DNA of 16,529 nt from an uncultured Oscillospiraceae bacterium (GCA_934573935.1 CAKTMO010000028.1:1-16529), one strand, 5' to 3'. Positions 1 to 7,055 are shown, counted from the first letter of the stretch. The notes: generated from the sequence alone by a model not told the origin. Program-made: numbers and translations.

Positions 1-372
1 GATACCCTCGAATACCTCAAGCGGGGCGGCCGCATTTCAAAGACAGCCGCATTCGCCGGAGGGGTACTGAATATCAAGCCCGTGCTTTCCGTTATTGACG
101 GCGAGATTCACCTGCTGGGAAAAGCACGCGGCTCCAAAATGGGGAACAATCTGCTCGTTCAGGAGATCGACAAGGCCGGCGGCATTGATTTCAGCAGGCC
201 GGTTCTGCTGGGCTACAGTGGAATTTCTGACGCGCTGCTGCTAAAGTATATCGAAGACAGCCGTCACATCTGGGAAGGAAACCTGAAAGAAATTCGCTAT
301 ACGACCGTAGGAAGTGTGATCGGAACCCATGCGGGCCCTGGCGCTGTTGTAGTAGCGTTTTTCAAAAAGTAA
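1..372 (+). CDS. DegV family protein, C-terminal part (5' end outside window)
   Basis: The frame is open from base 1 and stops at 370-372, giving 123 visible codons. The start codon lies outside the window. The visible part contains the DegV-family signature of a glycine-rich R-G-G-R-I segment followed by an A-G-x-L-N-I-K-P strand and G-K-A-R-G, and ends in the typical THAGPGA(x)VVAFF C-terminus. DegV-fold proteins bind a single fatty acid; some (FakB) present it to the kinase FakA for phosphorylation and entry into phospholipid synthesis. Full-length members are about 280 residues, so a little under half is visible. Which lipid or partner this copy uses cannot be told from the fragment. A hairpin terminator follows 25 bases after the stop. 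Family assignment is confident. Confidence 0.9.
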   Translation, partial: DTLEYLKRGGRISKTAAFAGGVLNIKPVLSVIDGEIHLLGKARGSKMGNNLLVQEIDKAGGIDFSRPVLLGYSGISDALLLKYIEDSRHIWEGNLKEIRYTTVGSVIGTHAGPGAVVVAFFKK

Positions 373-397
373 AAATGGGAAACCGAGAGAATATGCG

Positions 398-440
398 AAG
401 GCGGGCAGGCACAAATTGTGCTTGCCCGCCTTGTTGTCTG
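398..440 (+). terminator. Rho-independent terminator after the DegV gene
   Basis: A long inverted repeat pairs 398-414 with 416-432 (GC-rich base, one G-U pair, tiny loop), followed by a T-rich but interrupted tract (TTGTTGTCTG). It lies just downstream of the DegV stop codon. The next small ORF reads through the right arm of this hairpin, which suggests that ORF was joined to the terminator by a rearrangement. Confidence 0.7.
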
Positions 441-778
441 CCTATGCCGCCAGCAGCCCCAAACGCTTGCTGGGCCAGTTGGAAATTGACGAACAGTTCA
501 GCAAAGCACTCGACCTGGTTGGCAATGGCCACCTTGTATTCGGCGCCGAAAACAAGTATCTTCTGGCTCTTAGAGATGTTTTAAAAGAAGCGGTCAATGA
601 CCAATACGACTACATCGATTGGTGGCTGTATGAAGCGACCGATGACTATACGGTATGGGAAGCAGATTGCACCATGAAGTATTGTCTCAAAGAGCCCGAA
701 GCGCTGTATGATTACATAACCGGTACGTTGAAGCCTGTCCCTGTATCTTCGGGAGAAAGCACATCACAGCAGGAATAA
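416..778 (+). CDS. Small unassigned ORF, probably 5'-truncated mobile-element gene
   Basis: The longest open frame is 120 codons from a TTG at 416, but that TTG sits inside the degV terminator hairpin and has no ribosome binding site. The true start is therefore uncertain and the gene may have lost its 5' end. The predicted protein is acidic and aromatic-rich. Its most characteristic segment is around residues 62-75 (DQYDYIDWWLYEA, then DDYTVWEAD), followed by a KEPEALYDYI stretch near the C-terminus. I do not recognise a named domain. It looks like the small accessory proteins carried on clostridial integrative elements, but that is an impression. It precedes two more small ORFs in the same direction, 12 bases from the first, so the three may be co-transcribed. 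Base composition is visibly more AT-rich than the genes after 1666. Confidence 0.5.
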   Translation: MCLPALLSAYAASSPKRLLGQLEIDEQFSKALDLVGNGHLVFGAENKYLLALRDVLKEAVNDQYDYIDWWLYEATDDYTVWEADCTMKYCLKEPEALYDYITGTLKPVPVSSGESTSQQE

Positions 779-790
779 GGGGATGTCAAA

Positions 791-991
791 ATGAAAAGAC
801 TGCCGCCACTATCCGAAATGGAACGCATCGAGCAAACACTGCTCGTCGAAAAGCTGGATGAAATCCTGGAACGTATTGACAACGAGGACATCAGCTTCGT
901 AATAACAGAAAACGGTCTACCAGATATGGTCCTTATACCATTCCGCTGGTTTGCCGAGAACTTTCCGGATGAAGTGCCTGACGGCCTATGA
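791..991 (+). CDS. Small Phd/YefM-like protein (66 aa), putative antitoxin-fold
   Basis: ATG at 791 is preceded by AAGGGG at 776-781, so the start is well supported. The 66-residue product has a helical first half (about residues 8-31) and then a strand-turn-strand-helix segment: ISFVITENGLPDMVLIPFRWF. This resembles the 'pviit-rhGkpvavlvpleew' core of Phd/YefM antitoxins, which bind DNA as dimers and neutralise a cognate toxin with their C-terminus. The tail beyond the core is short (about 11 residues). No RelE-, Doc- or PIN-like toxin is visible beside it, so a toxin-antitoxin role is not supported by context. Its stop overlaps the ATG of a 20-codon ORF as ATGA (988-991), a typical translational coupling arrangement. 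The fold call is moderate; the function is open. Confidence 0.6.
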   Translation: MKRLPPLSEMERIEQTLLVEKLDEILERIDNEDISFVITENGLPDMVLIPFRWFAENFPDEVPDGL

Positions 992-1050
992 AGCACCGGT
1001 TTCAAATCGAGACAGATTCCACCGCTGAGGAGCCGAGAAAAGATGGATGA
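988..1050 (+). CDS. Possible 20-codon coupled microORF
   Basis: ATG at 988 overlaps the stop of the Phd-like gene (ATGA) and the frame runs 20 codons to a TGA at 1048-1050, overlapping the ATG (1043) of the next ORF. The peptide (MKHRFQIETDSTAEEPRKDG) is hydrophilic and has no recognisable motif. It could be a coupling device that carries ribosomes from the 791 gene to the 1043 gene, or simply coincidence. There is no independent ribosome binding site. Confidence 0.3.
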   Translation: MKHRFQIETDSTAEEPRKDG

Positions 1051-1288
1051 GAAGTTTAACAGAATACCCGTCAGCGTCATCCATCTTGACAAGGATGGCA
1101 CAGTCATAGATGTGGAAGATTACAATCTCGATAAAGTCGAATCTGACTTGTGGGCACTCAAAGGGCTGGCTGCATCACTGCTCCCTGCCATTCGAGAGTT
1201 CTATACGCACGAAGAAAATGTTCAAGCATTTGAGGCATGGCTGAAAGAGCGGGAAAATAATCCTCAAAAACACAGCAAGCGGAAATAA
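1043..1288 (+). CDS. Small hypothetical protein (81 aa)
   Basis: The frame opens with ATG at 1043 and ends with TAA at 1286-1288. A GAGGAG (1027-1032) lies about 10 bases upstream and is a plausible ribosome binding site. The product has a short beta-rich start (PVSVIHLDKDGTVIDVEDY), then a helical body, and a charged, lysine-rich end. No domain is recognised. It is the last of three small genes in the cassette and overlaps the 20-codon ORF before it. Composition and content resemble accessory genes of integrative elements, by impression only. It is probably expressed with the 791 gene; no promoter of its own is evident. About 180 bases separate it from the next terminator. Confidence 0.5.
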   Translation: MDEKFNRIPVSVIHLDKDGTVIDVEDYNLDKVESDLWALKGLAASLLPAIREFYTHEENVQAFEAWLKERENNPQKHSKRK

Positions 1289-1470
1289 GCGCAAAGACGG
1301 AAATCGGAGATGAGAGGCTGTATCTATTTCGGTCACTCTTAAGAATACCCAATTCTCCGCTATCATGGGAAATTGAATGCAAAAAAATATGGCTGAAACA
1401 GCCCAAAGCCGCTTCAGCTCTCGATTTTTTCTATTTTCAGCATGTATCTAAATTGGTCACTCATGACAGA

Positions 1471-1514
1471 AAATCAGTTCCTGCCGCAGAAGCGGTGGGA
1501 ACTGATTTTTTTTT
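1471..1514 (+). terminator. Strong Rho-independent terminator
   Basis: A 17-bp near-perfect stem (1471-1487 with 1492-1508; one G-U wobble) closes a 4-base AGAA loop and is followed by nine T's. It is ideal for the plus strand and probably ends transcription of the small-ORF cassette. Confidence 0.85.
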
Positions 1515-1556
1515 ATCCATGGGGCGCGGGAAATGGCTGCTATGGCAAACTCCTAT

Positions 1557-1585
1557 TTGTCATCTGCCGCGGCGTGTGGTATAAT
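1557..1585 (+). promoter_or_regulatory. Sigma-A promoter of the aldo/keto reductase gene
   Basis: TTGTCA (1557-1562), 17 bp, then TATAAT (1580-1585), with an extended -10 TGG directly upstream. A near-consensus housekeeping promoter; the implied leader is about 73 bases. Confidence 0.85.
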
Positions 1586-1665
1586 GGCAATACCGCCGCT
1601 GTCGGATGTGGTCGTTTTGCAGAACGGCGGCCGTTGAAACGCTATAGAATCGGGAGGATGACAAG

Positions 1666-2856
1666 ATGATCTATCGTGACTTCAAGGGAACGCAGCTTTC
1701 CATGCTGGGATTCGGCACCATGCGCCTGCCGGTGCGGGCGGATGGGGAGATCGACACGGCCCAGACCCAGGAGATGATCGACTATGCCATGGCCCACGGC
1801 GTCAACTATTACGACACCGCCTGGCCCTACATGCAGAACAAGTCTGAGACGGTGGTGGGCGCGTGCCTGAAAAAGCACCCCCGCGGCAGCTTCTATCTGG
1901 CCACCAAGTTCCCCGGCCACATGGTGGCGGAGACCTACGACCCCGCCGATATCTTCGAGCAGCAGCTGGAGAAATGCCAGGTGGACTACTTCGACTTCTA
2001 TCTGCTGCACAATGTGTATGAAAACTCCGTGGGCGTGTACGACGATCCCCGCTGGGGCATCGTGGACTACTTCATCCAGCAGAAGAAGCTGGGCCGCATC
2101 AAGCATCTGGGCTTTTCCAGCCATGCCGACCTGCCCTGCCTGACGGACTTCCTGGACCGCTACGGCCACGAGATGGAGTTCTGCCAGCTGCAGTTCAATT
2201 TCCTGGACTGGACCATGCAGCACGGCAGAGAGAAGTACGAGCTGCTGAAGCAGCGGGGCATCCCCCTGTGGGTGATGGAGCCCGTCCGCGGCGGCAAGCT
2301 GACGGCGCTGGACGCCGAGAATGAACAGAAGCTCCGCGCCCTCCGGCCGGAGGACAGCATCGCCTCCTTCGGTTTCCGGTGGCTGCAGGGCTTTGACAAC
2401 ATCACCATGGTGCTCTCCGGCATGTCCAACATGGCCCAGATGGCGGACAACATCAAGACCTTTGACCATCCGGACCCCCTGTCCGCGGAGGAGGACGCCA
2501 TTCTGATGGACGCGGCGGAGAAGATGAAGAATTCCGTCCCCTGCACCGCCTGCCGCTATTGCTGCGACGGGTGCCCCATGGGGCTGAATATTCCGGATCT
2601 GCTGCACAAGTATAACCAGCTGCGGATCGGCAGCGGCTCCTCGGTGAAGATGCAGCTGGACGCGCTGCCCCAGGACAAGCGGCCCGGGGCCTGCATCGCC
2701 TGCGGCGCCTGCGCGGCGGTCTGCCCCCAGAAGATCGCCATCCCCGACGAGCTGGCGGCCTTCGCCGCCGAGCTGGACAAGCTGCCCAGCTGGGCCGACA
2801 TCTGCAAAGAACGCGCCGCCGCCGAACGCCAGGAAAAAGCCTCCCGCGGCCGGTAA
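1666..2856 (+). CDS. Aldo/keto reductase with C-terminal 4Fe-4S ferredoxin domain
   Basis: The ATG at 1666 follows GGGAGGA (1652-1658) at good spacing. The product is 396 residues. Residues 1-280 form an aldo/keto reductase barrel with the complete catalytic tetrad visible: D50, Y55, K81 and H115. Residues 285-360 form a ferredoxin-like tail with two cysteine clusters: C293-x2-C296-x2-C299 (plus C300 and C303-P), and C343-x2-C346-x2-C349-x3-C353-P. This architecture is common in anaerobic clostridia. AKRs reduce carbonyls with NAD(P)H, and the iron-sulfur tail suggests electron exchange with a ferredoxin-type partner. The physiological substrate is unknown. Length matches the family (about 370-400). 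It is a single-gene unit with its own promoter and a strong terminator, and marks the start of the GC-rich chromosomal backbone after the AT-richer cassette. The assignment is firm, the substrate is not. Confidence 0.95.
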   Translation: MIYRDFKGTQLSMLGFGTMRLPVRADGEIDTAQTQEMIDYAMAHGVNYYDTAWPYMQNKSETVVGACLKKHPRGSFYLATKFPGHMVAETYDPADIFEQQLEKCQVDYFDFYLLHNVYENSVGVYDDPRWGIVDYFIQQKKLGRIKHLGFSSHADLPCLTDFLDRYGHEMEFCQLQFNFLDWTMQHGREKYELLKQRGIPLWVMEPVRGGKLTALDAENEQKLRALRPEDSIASFGFRWLQGFDNITMVLSGMSNMAQMADNIKTFDHPDPLSAEEDAILMDAAEKMKNSVPCTACRYCCDGCPMGLNIPDLLHKYNQLRIGSGSSVKMQLDALPQDKRPGACIACGACAAVCPQKIAIPDELAAFAAELDKLPSWADICKERAAAERQEKASRGR

Positions 2857-2877
2857 GCCGGTAAAAAGGAACATAGG

Positions 2878-2916
2878 AAAACAGCCGGAGCACTTTGTGC
2901 TCCGGCTGTTGCTTTC
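2878..2916. terminator. Bidirectional terminator between AKR gene and ygiQ
   Basis: A perfect 13-bp stem (2881-2893 with 2897-2909) with a 3-base loop. It has A's on the left and a TTGCTTTC tract on the right, so it can end the AKR transcript and, read from the other strand (TTTTCC), the convergent ygiQ operon. Confidence 0.8.
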
Positions 2917-2983
2917 TGTGCCGATCGCGGCGGCATAGCGCCCATCAAGGGCTCCGCGGGTTTGCGCGGCCGGTGGTTTCGGC

Positions 2984-4963
2984 TTATTTCCTCTTCGCCC
3001 GTTGTTTGGCGAAGGCGGCTTTTTTCTTGGGGGACATTTTGCCTTTTTGGCCGTCTGGGCGGCGGGTTCTGGGTGGGGCGGCTTCCGGCCTGGGCGGGCG
3101 GCCGTCTTTCTTCTTTTTGGGTGGCTGCTGGCGCTCCTCCGGCTTCAGGGCGAAGTATTTTTCGCCCTTGACGGGGCGGATGAGGCACTGGGGGGTGAAG
3201 CCGATCAGGTCGGTGCGCTCCGTCTTCTCCAGCGCCTCGATCACCAGGGCGCGCTTATCGGCGCGGCCCCATTGCAGCAGCGCCCGCTGCAGCGCCTTGT
3301 CGTGGGGGTCGCGGGCCACGTACACCGGCTTCATGGTGCGGGGGTCGATGCCGGTGTAGTACATGCAGGTGGACATGGTGCCGGGGGTGGGGTAGAAGTC
3401 CTGTACCTGCTCCGGCTGGTGGCCGGTGCGCTTGAGGAACACCGCCAGCTCCACAGCGTCGTTGAGGGTGCAGCCGGGGTGGGAGGACATGAGGTAGGGC
3501 ACCAGATACTGCTGGCTGCCGCCTGTTTCATTCAGCTTCTGATACTGCCGCCAGAACTTCAGGAACACGTCGAAATGGGGCTTGCCCATATAGTCCAGCA
3601 CGCTGCTGACGCAGTGTTCCGGCGCTACCTTCAGCTGGCCGGAGATGTGATAGTCCACCAGCTCCTTGAAAAAGTCCCTGTTCTTATCCTGCAGCATGTA
3701 GTCGTACCGCACGCCGCTGCGGACGAAGACCTTTTTGATGCCGGGGATCTGCCGCATCCGCCGCAGTAGCTCCGTGTACTCGCTGTGGTCGGCGTCCAGA
3801 TTCTTGCAGGGCTCCGGCGCCAGACAGGACTTGCCCTTGCACATGCCGTGCTCCTTCTGCTGGCGGCAGGAGGTGTGGCGGAAATTGGCGCTGGGGCCGC
3901 CTACATCGTGGATGTAGCCCTTGAATTTGGGGTCGTGGGTCAGCAGCTCCGCCTCCGCCAACACCGATTCGACGCTGCGGGACGTGACCATCCGGCCCTG
4001 GTGGAAGGCCAGAGCGCAGAAATTGCACCCACCGAAGCAGCCCCGGTTGTGGCAGATGGAGAACCGCACCTCTTCGATGGCGGGAATGCCCTCGGGATAC
4101 ATGGGGTGTACCTCGCGGGTGAAGGGCAGGTCATAGAGCTGATCCAGCGACTGCCGGTTCAGGGGGCGCTGGGGGGGATTCACCAGTAGCCAGCGGCCCT
4201 GACACTGCTGCAGCACGGCCTTGCCGCGGATGGGGTCATGCTCGTCATACTGCACCTTCGTGGCGCGGGCATAGGCGGTCTTGTCGTCCCGCACCTCCTC
4301 GAAGGAGGGGCAGACGGTCTCGTGATAGCGGCACGCCGCTGGATCGGTGACGATGCAGGCGGTGCCGCGGACATCGGTGATGTCGCCCACCGGCGTTTTG
4401 GCTGCCAGGCGGCGGGCGATCTCCAGCGTGGCGCTCTCGCCCATGCCATAGACCAGCAGGTCGGCGGGGGCGTCGAACAGGATGGGGCGGCGCACCTTGT
4501 CGTCCCAGTAGTCATAGTGGGCGAAGCGGCGCAGGGAGGCCTCCAGCCCGCCGATGACGATGGGGGTATCGGGAAAGGCTTCCCTTGCCCGATTGGCGTA
4601 GACGATGGTGGGGCGGTCGGGGCGGAAGCCCAGCTTGCCGCCGGGACTGTAGAGATCCTGGGTCCGGCGGCGCTTGGCCACGGTGTAGTGGGCCACCATG
4701 GAGTCCAGATTGCCGCCGCCGATCAGCACGCCGTAGCGGGGCTTGCCCATGGCGCGGAAGGCCTCGGCGTCGTGCCAGTCCGGCTGGGCCAGAACGGCCA
4801 CGCGGTAGCCCGCGCCCTCCAGCAGTCGGGCGATGAGGGCGCTGCCGAAGCTGGGGTGGTCGATATAGCCGTCCGCCGTCACCACTAAAAAGTCATAGTA
4901 ATACCAGCCGCGGTCGATCATCTCGTCCCGACTGACCGGCAGAAATTCCGTTCCCTTTACCAT
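2984..4963 (-). CDS. ygiQ: YgiQ-family radical SAM protein
   Basis: 659 residues, starting ATG at 4963 in a 7-base overlap with the upstream gene (ATGGTAA). The N-terminal domain (about 1-290) carries the typical YgiQ block: FLPVSRDEM near the start, GWYYYDFLVVTADGYIDHPSFG, then LIGGGNLDSMVAHYT, TPIVIGGLEASLRRFAHYDYW and LVYGMGES. The radical SAM cluster ligands are C309-x3-C313-x2-C316 (CFGGCNFC). A second cysteine-rich segment around residues 367-383 (CRQQ, CKGKSCLAPEPC) is also typical of the family. The last 50 residues are a lysine/arginine/proline-rich tail. The family's reaction is not established; the fold indicates reductive cleavage of SAM to a deoxyadenosyl radical. It is the last gene of a three-gene minus-strand operon, and translational coupling to the phosphatase-GNAT gene suggests a joint function that is unknown. 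Length is normal. Confidence 0.95.
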   Translation of the reverse strand: MVKGTEFLPVSRDEMIDRGWYYYDFLVVTADGYIDHPSFGSALIARLLEGAGYRVAVLAQPDWHDAEAFRAMGKPRYGVLIGGGNLDSMVAHYTVAKRRRTQDLYSPGGKLGFRPDRPTIVYANRAREAFPDTPIVIGGLEASLRRFAHYDYWDDKVRRPILFDAPADLLVYGMGESATLEIARRLAAKTPVGDITDVRGTACIVTDPAACRYHETVCPSFEEVRDDKTAYARATKVQYDEHDPIRGKAVLQQCQGRWLLVNPPQRPLNRQSLDQLYDLPFTREVHPMYPEGIPAIEEVRFSICHNRGCFGGCNFCALAFHQGRMVTSRSVESVLAEAELLTHDPKFKGYIHDVGGPSANFRHTSCRQQKEHGMCKGKSCLAPEPCKNLDADHSEYTELLRRMRQIPGIKKVFVRSGVRYDYMLQDKNRDFFKELVDYHISGQLKVAPEHCVSSVLDYMGKPHFDVFLKFWRQYQKLNETGGSQQYLVPYLMSSHPGCTLNDAVELAVFLKRTGHQPEQVQDFYPTPGTMSTCMYYTGIDPRTMKPVYVARDPHDKALQRALLQWGRADKRALVIEALEKTERTDLIGFTPQCLIRPVKGEKYFALKPEERQQPPKKKKDGRPPRPEAAPPRTRRPDGQKGKMSPKKKAAFAKQRAKRK

Positions 4964-5994
4964 ACGATCTCCCGCGGCTCATAGCCGATGTATTTCTCCA
5001 TTACGTCGCCCGACAGGGGGTAGAAGCCGTAGTGGGCGAAGAAGCCCCGCGTCTGCTCGTCCACGCACCGCAGCCGTAGCCGGTCGATGCCCCGTGCGCG
5101 GTAGAACTGCACCGCCTGCCCCAGCGGCGGGATGCCGTAATTGCGGCCCCGCATGGTGGGCTCCAGATAGTAAAAGCCGATCCAGCCCGCGTCCGGCTCC
5201 CTGTCCGGCAGCAGGGTCAGCGCGCCCACCGCACGGTCTTCAAACCACACGGCGATGCCCTTGCCCTCCGCCGGAACGCCGAAGCGCGCCGCGGTGGCGG
5301 CGTCCATGTCCTTGTAGTACTGGCCGCCGCTCATCATCCGCTTGTCCCGCCACCAGGTCTGCTTGGCGAAGGTGGAGAGCCCTGCCGCCACCTGATGGCT
5401 GTTGTCATTCTGATACACCACGCGGATGGCGTCCCCGTCGATCTCCAGCAGGGAGACGGCGGTGTTGTCGCCGTGGGGCATCTCGCCCACTTCGGACAGG
5501 GGCAGGCCGTTGAGGGTGCCCAGCACCATCCGCATGGCGGCGCCGTGGCTGAACACGGCGATGGTCTTGCCGTCGTTCTCCGCCGCCACCCGCTTCAGGG
5601 CGGGGATGTAGCGGTCCAGCACCTGCTGGGCCGTTTCGCTGCCCTCCACATGGAATTTGTCCAGCTGGCGGTTGAAATAGAGCATCTGTTCTTCATAGGC
5701 CACGTTCAGCTCCTGCCAGGGATGGCCCTCCCAGCAGCCCATGTGGATCTCGCGGAAGGCGGGCTCCAGATGGAGCGGGAGGCCCTTGGGCTCGTACACC
5801 GCGCGGGCGGTGGTGCGGGCACGGAACAGGTCGCTGCTGTAGACGGCGTCGATGGGGACGTCGTCAAACCGCTTTTTCAGCACGTGGAGCTGCTGATAGC
5901 CCCGATCGGTGATCAGGCCGTCATACTGGCCGTGGGCGATGCGGTAGAGGTTGCCCTCCGCCTCGGCATGGCGCACAAGATAGACGTTTGTCAC
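4957..5994 (-). CDS. Histidine phosphatase-GNAT acetyltransferase fusion protein
   Basis: The preferred start is GTG at 5994, which overlaps the upstream stop as GTGA and gives a 345-residue protein beginning TNVYLVRHAEAEGN. A GTG five codons further upstream (6009) is possible but less likely. Residues 1-195 are a histidine-phosphatase (phosphoglycerate mutase-like) domain: R8-H9 in the RHAE motif, R58 in YSSDLFRART, E82 in FREIHMGCWEG and the second histidine H150 in VFSHGAAM. Residues about 205-345 look like a GNAT domain: a VWFEDRAVGALTL strand pair, then an R-x-x-G-x-P stretch (residues 284-289) in place of the canonical R/Q-x-x-G-x-G/A, and the family-typical GFFAHYGFYPL end. The phosphatase should remove phosphate from a small molecule and the GNAT should acetylate a primary amine; both substrates are unknown. 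It sits between a PyrF-like gene and ygiQ. Confidence 0.85.
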   Translation of the reverse strand: MTNVYLVRHAEAEGNLYRIAHGQYDGLITDRGYQQLHVLKKRFDDVPIDAVYSSDLFRARTTARAVYEPKGLPLHLEPAFREIHMGCWEGHPWQELNVAYEEQMLYFNRQLDKFHVEGSETAQQVLDRYIPALKRVAAENDGKTIAVFSHGAAMRMVLGTLNGLPLSEVGEMPHGDNTAVSLLEIDGDAIRVVYQNDNSHQVAAGLSTFAKQTWWRDKRMMSGGQYYKDMDAATAARFGVPAEGKGIAVWFEDRAVGALTLLPDREPDAGWIGFYYLEPTMRGRNYGIPPLGQAVQFYRARGIDRLRLRCVDEQTRGFFAHYGFYPLSGDVMEKYIGYEPREIVW

Positions 5995-6746
5995 AGCACC
6001 GTCACCCACGCTTTCATATCCTTGATGGCGGCGTCCACGTCGCCGCCGTATTGCAGGTCGTAGTCCACCGTCATGGCGCCGTGGCCCAGCTGGTCAAAGG
6101 CGGGAGCGGCGTTCCGGCCGTCGCAGTAGGGCAGCAGCAGGAAGGCGTCGCCCGCCCGCCTGCGCACCGCCTTGATATCCAGGCTGTAGCCGGTCTCCAC
6201 CATCAGGGCTGCGCCCTGACGGGCCATCTGCTGGGCCAGAGCGGCGTACAGGGGCCGGTCGCCGGCGATCAGGTTCTGCACCTGGCCGGAGGTCTGGTTG
6301 GCGGTGCGCACCAGGGCGAAGATGCCTTTGTCCGTGTCCTGGGGCACGCAGTCGGCCCCCACATAGGGCATCACGGTGAAGCCGTCCCCCGCCATGGGGC
6401 TGTCCAGCCACAGCTGGGGGCGGGTGGTGCGGCAGTCCACGATGGCGTACAGCCCCCGCGCCGACGCCGCGCCGGTCAGATTGGCCAGCACATCCGCGCC
6501 CATCATGCCGCAGCGCAGATAGTGCTCGGCGCTGATGACCACGGCGGGCAGCTTGCCCTGTACGGCGTCCATGGCCTGGCAGGCGTGGAACCGCAGCGCC
6601 TCGGCGCTGGCCATCAGGCCGGGGCCGAACATTTCTTCAAAATTTTTCACGATCTTGGGGGAGATCCTGTCGATCTCCGGCGCAAGACCCAGCGCCAGCG
6701 GGACCTTGCGCTCCCGTATGGCGGCTTGCAGCTTCTCAAGGGACAT
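5991..6746 (-). CDS. PyrF-like (orotidine 5'-phosphate decarboxylase fold) protein lacking catalytic residues
   Basis: 251 residues, ATG at 6746 with AAAGGAG nine bases upstream. The sequence tracks the type-2 PyrF family: LALGLAPEID near residue 17, then SAEHYLRCG, a YAIVDCRTTRP strand, VMPYVGADC, DKGIFALVRTANQTSGQVQNL, and AFLLLPYCDG. In active enzymes these are GLDP, KPQxAFFE, DAKRGDI, NPYLGSD, a GxFVLVKTSNPGA-like stretch, and LLVPGYGAQG. Here the GLDP aspartate is A22, the KPQ lysine is V70, and the D-x-K-x-x-D motif is D104-C-R106-T-T-R109, so K and the second D are lost. Decarboxylation is therefore unlikely. It is probably a repurposed relative that binds a sugar-phosphate ligand, or a scaffold, but that is inference. 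Length is slightly below the usual 265-310. It leads a tight three-gene operon with its own consensus-like promoter and no other pyrimidine genes nearby. Confidence 0.75.
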   Translation of the reverse strand: MSLEKLQAAIRERKVPLALGLAPEIDRISPKIVKNFEEMFGPGLMASAEALRFHACQAMDAVQGKLPAVVISAEHYLRCGMMGADVLANLTGAASARGLYAIVDCRTTRPQLWLDSPMAGDGFTVMPYVGADCVPQDTDKGIFALVRTANQTSGQVQNLIAGDRPLYAALAQQMARQGAALMVETGYSLDIKAVRRRAGDAFLLLPYCDGRNAAPAFDQLGHGAMTVDYDLQYGGDVDAAIKDMKAWVTVL

Positions 6747-6783
6747 GGCGAATGCTCCTTTGCCATCAAATATTCATCGTTTT

Positions 6784-6812
6784 ATTGTACCATTTCGGGC
6801 GTATTTTGGCAA
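6784..6812 (-). promoter_or_regulatory. Sigma-A promoter of the pyrF-like/phosphatase-GNAT/ygiQ operon
   Basis: On the minus strand: TTGCCA (6807-6812), 17 bp, TACAAT (6784-6789), with an extended -10 TGG. The implied leader to the ATG at 6746 is about 30 bases. Confidence 0.8.
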
Positions 6813-6881
6813 GTAATGCGCCGTTTTTTTCGCGCCGCTTCGGGGCAGACTGACAAAAGACCAAAGAAAAGGAGTGGATGC

Positions 6882-7055
6882 ATGATGAAGCTTGCCGCCT
6901 TTGTCAGCGGCCTTTGCATCGGCATGGTGGCCGGCGCCACGGTGGACCGCATGTCCTCGGACCGGAAGGCGCGCCGCGCCGTCAGCCGCACCATGGAGCG
7001 CATGGGCAAGGCCATGGACAGTGCGCTGGACGATGTGAAAAACTGCCTGCACTGA
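6882..7055 (+). CDS. Small YtxH-like membrane-anchored protein (57 aa)
   Basis: ATG at 6882 (a second ATG follows at 6885) has an AAGGAG (6869-6874) seven bases upstream, so the start is good. The 57-residue product has one N-terminal hydrophobic helix (LAAFVSGLCIGMVAGATV, residues 4-21) and then a basic, helical tail rich in R, K and M. This is the layout of YtxH-family proteins, small Firmicute proteins of unknown role with a glycine/alanine-rich membrane segment; this one is shorter than usual. A strong terminator begins 6 bases after the stop. No clear promoter is seen upstream: the region is shared with the divergent operon promoter at 6784-6812. The family call is moderate, but the gene looks real because of its ribosome binding site and terminator. 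Confidence 0.7.
   Translation: MMKLAAFVSGLCIGMVAGATVDRMSSDRKARRAVSRTMERMGKAMDSALDDVKNCLH

Larger units (their letters stand above)
1289..1665. other. Intergenic stretch with terminator and promoter
   Basis: No convincing gene. The first 170 bases are AT-richer than the downstream chromosome and include an open but startless frame (about 1261-1583). The rest holds a strong terminator (1471-1514) and the promoter of the aldo/keto reductase gene (1557-1585). The drop in AT content after about 1515 marks the likely edge of the small-ORF cassette. Confidence 0.6.

Noticed and set aside
791..1288. Toxin-antitoxin pair formed by the Phd-like gene and its downstream gene
   Set aside because: The downstream 81-residue protein has no toxin motif that I can see, so only an antitoxin-like fold is reported.
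3002..6063. Long plus-strand open frames over the ygiQ operon
   Set aside because: They are GC-rich antisense shadows with no ribosome binding sites or recognisable domains.
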